Assembly (NCBI GenBank): GCA_007922225.1
Contig: ML679969.1
Location: forward strand, 23,018,475 to 23,082,474
Reading direction: 5' to 3'
DNA from: Emydura subglobosa
Lineage: Eukaryota; Chordata; Testudines; Chelidae
Length of the DNA stretch: 64,000 bases
In this document: piece by piece, positions 63,060 through 64,000 of the stretch
How positions within the stretch are numbered: position 1 is the first letter of the stretch
Layout: each line of letters begins with the position of its first letter
Position numbers and translations under genes: made by a program
Notes under the pieces: generated by a model
What the model saw: the letters and a program-made list of their open reading frames with translations, nothing else
Told to the model about the DNA's origin: nothing
The model's database searches: none

Positions 63060-63180
63060 CTAGCATATCCCCGTATTGCAGAGGAGAAACTGAGACACAC
63101 AGTGGTTAGGTGATTTGGCCAGCACCACAAAACAAGTCAGCTGGGTATAGAACTGGAGCCAAATAGAGCAGTTGGAAACA
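63060..63180 (-). mobile_element. MIR/CORE-SINE-like fragment, antisense
   Basis: TTGCAGAGGAGAAACTGAGA, GTGGTTAGGTGATTTGGCCA and ACAAGTCAGCTGGGTATAGA follow the antisense core of a MIR-type SINE. The copy is diverged and its limits are approximate. Confidence 0.6.
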
Positions 63181-63734
63181 ATTCTTTGTTATTAGTTTAA
63201 AGCAAGAAAAAGCAGCAGAATAAATCCACATGGGTGGGGGGACATAAAAATGTGAAATATTTTTCATTCTGGCTTTGAGTGGGGGTGGTTGGATGTGTGG
63301 GTCAGGAGGCATTGCTTTCCAGCTCCTCCTCCTACTCAAAGTAATGGCAAATTAAAACGCAGGCCATGAGGAGGACTGGGGTGACAAGACTGGAAGTTGC
63401 TTTTGGAAATGTCCTGGATCTCCTGGGATCTTCCCTCTTTAATTGCTCCTGCTGCTCTCAGAACGCCTTGCAGCTAGACCGCGTTGGGTGAGCATTCCCA
63501 GGGCTGACGGCACACTTACAATTAGCAAGGAGGAAAGATTGGGGGGCAAAGAAGCTCTCTGGTCAGAATCTGACTAGAGAAAGCGAAACTCCTCCTATCT
63601 TTGGAAACCAGGTTTGGAAACCTAGAGGAAAGAGGATGGTAGACAAAACCAGAGAGGAGACAAAATCAAACTATTGCTTCTTCAAAGGGAAGAACCCCAC
63701 CTCCATGGACTGGGCAGGGGACAAATCCTGCAAG

Positions 63735-63805
63735 GTGGCAAGTATCCTCAGTTCCACTGACTTCAGGCACTGAGCATCTCTCAGGATGAGGCCCTAAATG
63801 TCTGG
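63735..63805. repeat. Palindromic reptile repeat fragment
   Basis: CCTCAGTTCCACTGACTTCA, GCACTGAGCATCTCTCAGGA and TGAGGCCCTAA match the pattern of the short palindromic repeats common in reptile DNA. Only about half of a full copy is present. Confidence 0.45.
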
Positions 63806-64000
63806 GGAAGAGGGGATTTCCTGGCCTCTGATGATGAAGCATTAATTTGTCTTCACTAATTAGAAGTTTAAGAAGCAGAACTGTGTGAGCTAAATTCTTC
63901 CAGGAAAGGAGAGGAGAGTGTGACATGGCAATGATGGGTGCCCCAGATTTATTAGCATTCAGCCAAGCTCTCTAACTTTGTAGAAAACCCACATCCTTAT

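Larger units (their letters stand above)
57560..64000. other. Intergenic DNA with scattered repeats
   Basis: No gene is recognised. Many overlapping frames of 60-190 codons between 59.1 and 62.8 kb lie on both strands and have repeat-like text. The 61.2-62.2 kb part resembles a dispersed turtle repeat that I cannot classify. There is an A21 tract at about 59357-59377. Confidence 0.3.

Noticed and set aside
1..64000. CRISPR arrays, bacterial operons, phage or defence systems
   Set aside because: No regularly spaced direct repeats, ribosome binding sites or gene-dense layout; the DNA is plainly vertebrate.

Overview
The window is vertebrate nuclear DNA, most probably from a turtle (a crocodilian is the next choice). 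The evidence is one recognisable vertebrate gene, CpG-island promoters in an AT-rich background, and interspersed repeats of reptile type: several CR1 LINE copies, PIF/Harbinger-like elements with GGYCTNGTCTACA-type ends and TWA target sites, and small palindromic repeats. The species call is inference from repeat style. There are no operons, CRISPR arrays, rRNA or convincing tRNA genes.

Layout. 1-9.9 kb is AT-rich non-coding DNA with one exon-like island near 3.55-3.64 kb that has splice-like signals on both strands. 9.98-13.25 kb is a decayed but long CR1-type LINE on the minus strand. 13.3-19.1 kb is mostly unassigned old sequence. 19.1-23.65 kb is AT-rich and probably holds the long 3' UTR of the one clear gene, PURA (Pur-alpha), whose single coding exon is 23647-24570 on the minus strand. 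Its CpG-island promoter and 5' leader run to about 25.25 kb. Two more CpG-rich blocks follow at about 26.2-27.6 kb and 30.85-31.83 kb; neither encodes a protein I recognise. They may be alternative promoters or upstream untranslated exons of PURA, or promoters of unannotated transcripts.

From 32 kb to the end I see no protein-coding gene. The DNA is a mosaic of mobile elements: CR1 3' ends (32.1, 38.9, 45.2 kb), palindromic MITE-like repeats (34.7, 38.2, 39.1, 47.1 kb), a long-arm inverted-repeat element (48.42-49.60 kb), and a dense nest at 54.29-57.55 kb. The nest holds a probable solo LTR, a Harbinger-like fragment, a Harbinger-like MITE, a CR1 copy with reverse-transcriptase fragments, a perfect 23-bp hairpin, and a Penelope-like tail carrying a hammerhead-ribozyme-like core.

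I found no new multi-gene system. The items most worth a second look are the hammerhead-like core with its adjoining hairpin, the long-arm inverted repeat at 48.4 kb, the TCTCGCGAGA element beside a possible splice acceptor in the PURA leader, the double-stranded exon-like signal at 3.55 kb, and the CpG island at 31 kb.
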